DNA of 6,002 nucleotides, taken from Deltaproteobacteria bacterium. GTDB taxonomy: Bacteria; Desulfobacterota; Desulfobaccia; Desulfobaccales; Desulfobaccaceae. The stretch's first letter is position 1. Each line of letters begins with the position of its first letter. Below the pieces are notes generated by a model. It was not told where the DNA came from, ran no database searches, and saw only the letters and a program-made list of their open reading frames with translations. Below, piece after piece: positions 5,924-6,002 of the stretch. Where the stretch lies: assembly GCA_016874895.1 (NCBI GenBank), contig VGSX01000226.1:1-6002 (forward strand), in the 5' to 3' direction. Both the position numbers and the translations under genes were made by a program.

Positions 5924-6002
5924 TTAACACACCGTCCCCAGCGCCGCATTTTCCTCAGACGACACCGGTTTTACCACCACCACGGTGCGGTTGTCCTCCC
6001 GG
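5924..6002 (-). CDS. C-terminal end of a probable catalytic M16 peptidase (5' part off window)
   Basis: In the minus-strand frame starting one base inside the window edge, 25 codons read REDNRTVVVVKPVSSEENAALGTVC and then TAA (complement 5924-5926). The NRTVVVVKP segment is typical of the last strand of bacterial M16 peptidases, where it follows the final helix. Given the non-catalytic M16-like gene downstream on the same strand, this is most likely its HxxEH-bearing partner, but the zinc motif is outside the window. The stop codon sits at the edge of the heptamer array. The call rests on a short segment plus context. Confidence 0.6.
   Translation of the reverse strand, partial: REDNRTVVVVKPVSSEENAALGTVC

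Overview
The window is a slice of a sulfate/sulfite-reducing bacterium's chromosome, most likely from the Desulfobacterota (former Deltaproteobacteria). The evidence is a reductive-type dissimilatory sulfite reductase locus in the order dsrA-dsrB-dsrD-dsrN in moderately GC-rich DNA. A Desulfobacca- or Syntrophobacter-like host is a guess from sequence style and is not demonstrated. All recognised genes lie on the minus strand, so transcription runs from high to low coordinates.

Region by region, in the direction of transcription. (1) 5924-6002 holds the last 25 codons of a gene whose C-terminus resembles an M16 zinc peptidase. (2) 5468-5923 is a 456-bp non-coding gap rich in repeats: a run of about eleven 7-bp units directly after the peptidase stop codon, two REP-like hairpins that share a core, and an outer pair of imperfect inverted repeats. 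(3) 4145-5467 is an M16-family protein that lacks the zinc-binding histidines, the expected non-catalytic partner of an M16 pair. (4) 3963-4144 holds a dyad, a rho-independent terminator for the M16 gene and, touching it, a consensus sigma-70-type promoter for the dsr operon. (5) 1-3962 is the dsr operon: dsrA (2718-3962), dsrB (1584-2657), dsrD (1328-1570) and dsrN (1-1328, running off the window just before its C-terminus).

The dsr genes form one pathway unit. DsrA and DsrB are the siroheme/[4Fe-4S] subunits that reduce sulfite in the cytoplasm. DsrD is a small winged-helix protein that is known to stimulate the enzyme. DsrN is a CbiA-like glutamine amidotransferase thought to amidate the siroheme cofactor. 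Spacing shrinks along the operon (60 nt, 13 nt, then a 1-nt stop/start overlap), which points to a single polycistronic message with translational coupling at the end. The M16 genes are a separate unit with no evident link to sulfite reduction.

I did not find a new defence or metabolic system. The coding content is conventional. The least explained DNA is the repeat-laden gap that separates the two M16 genes.
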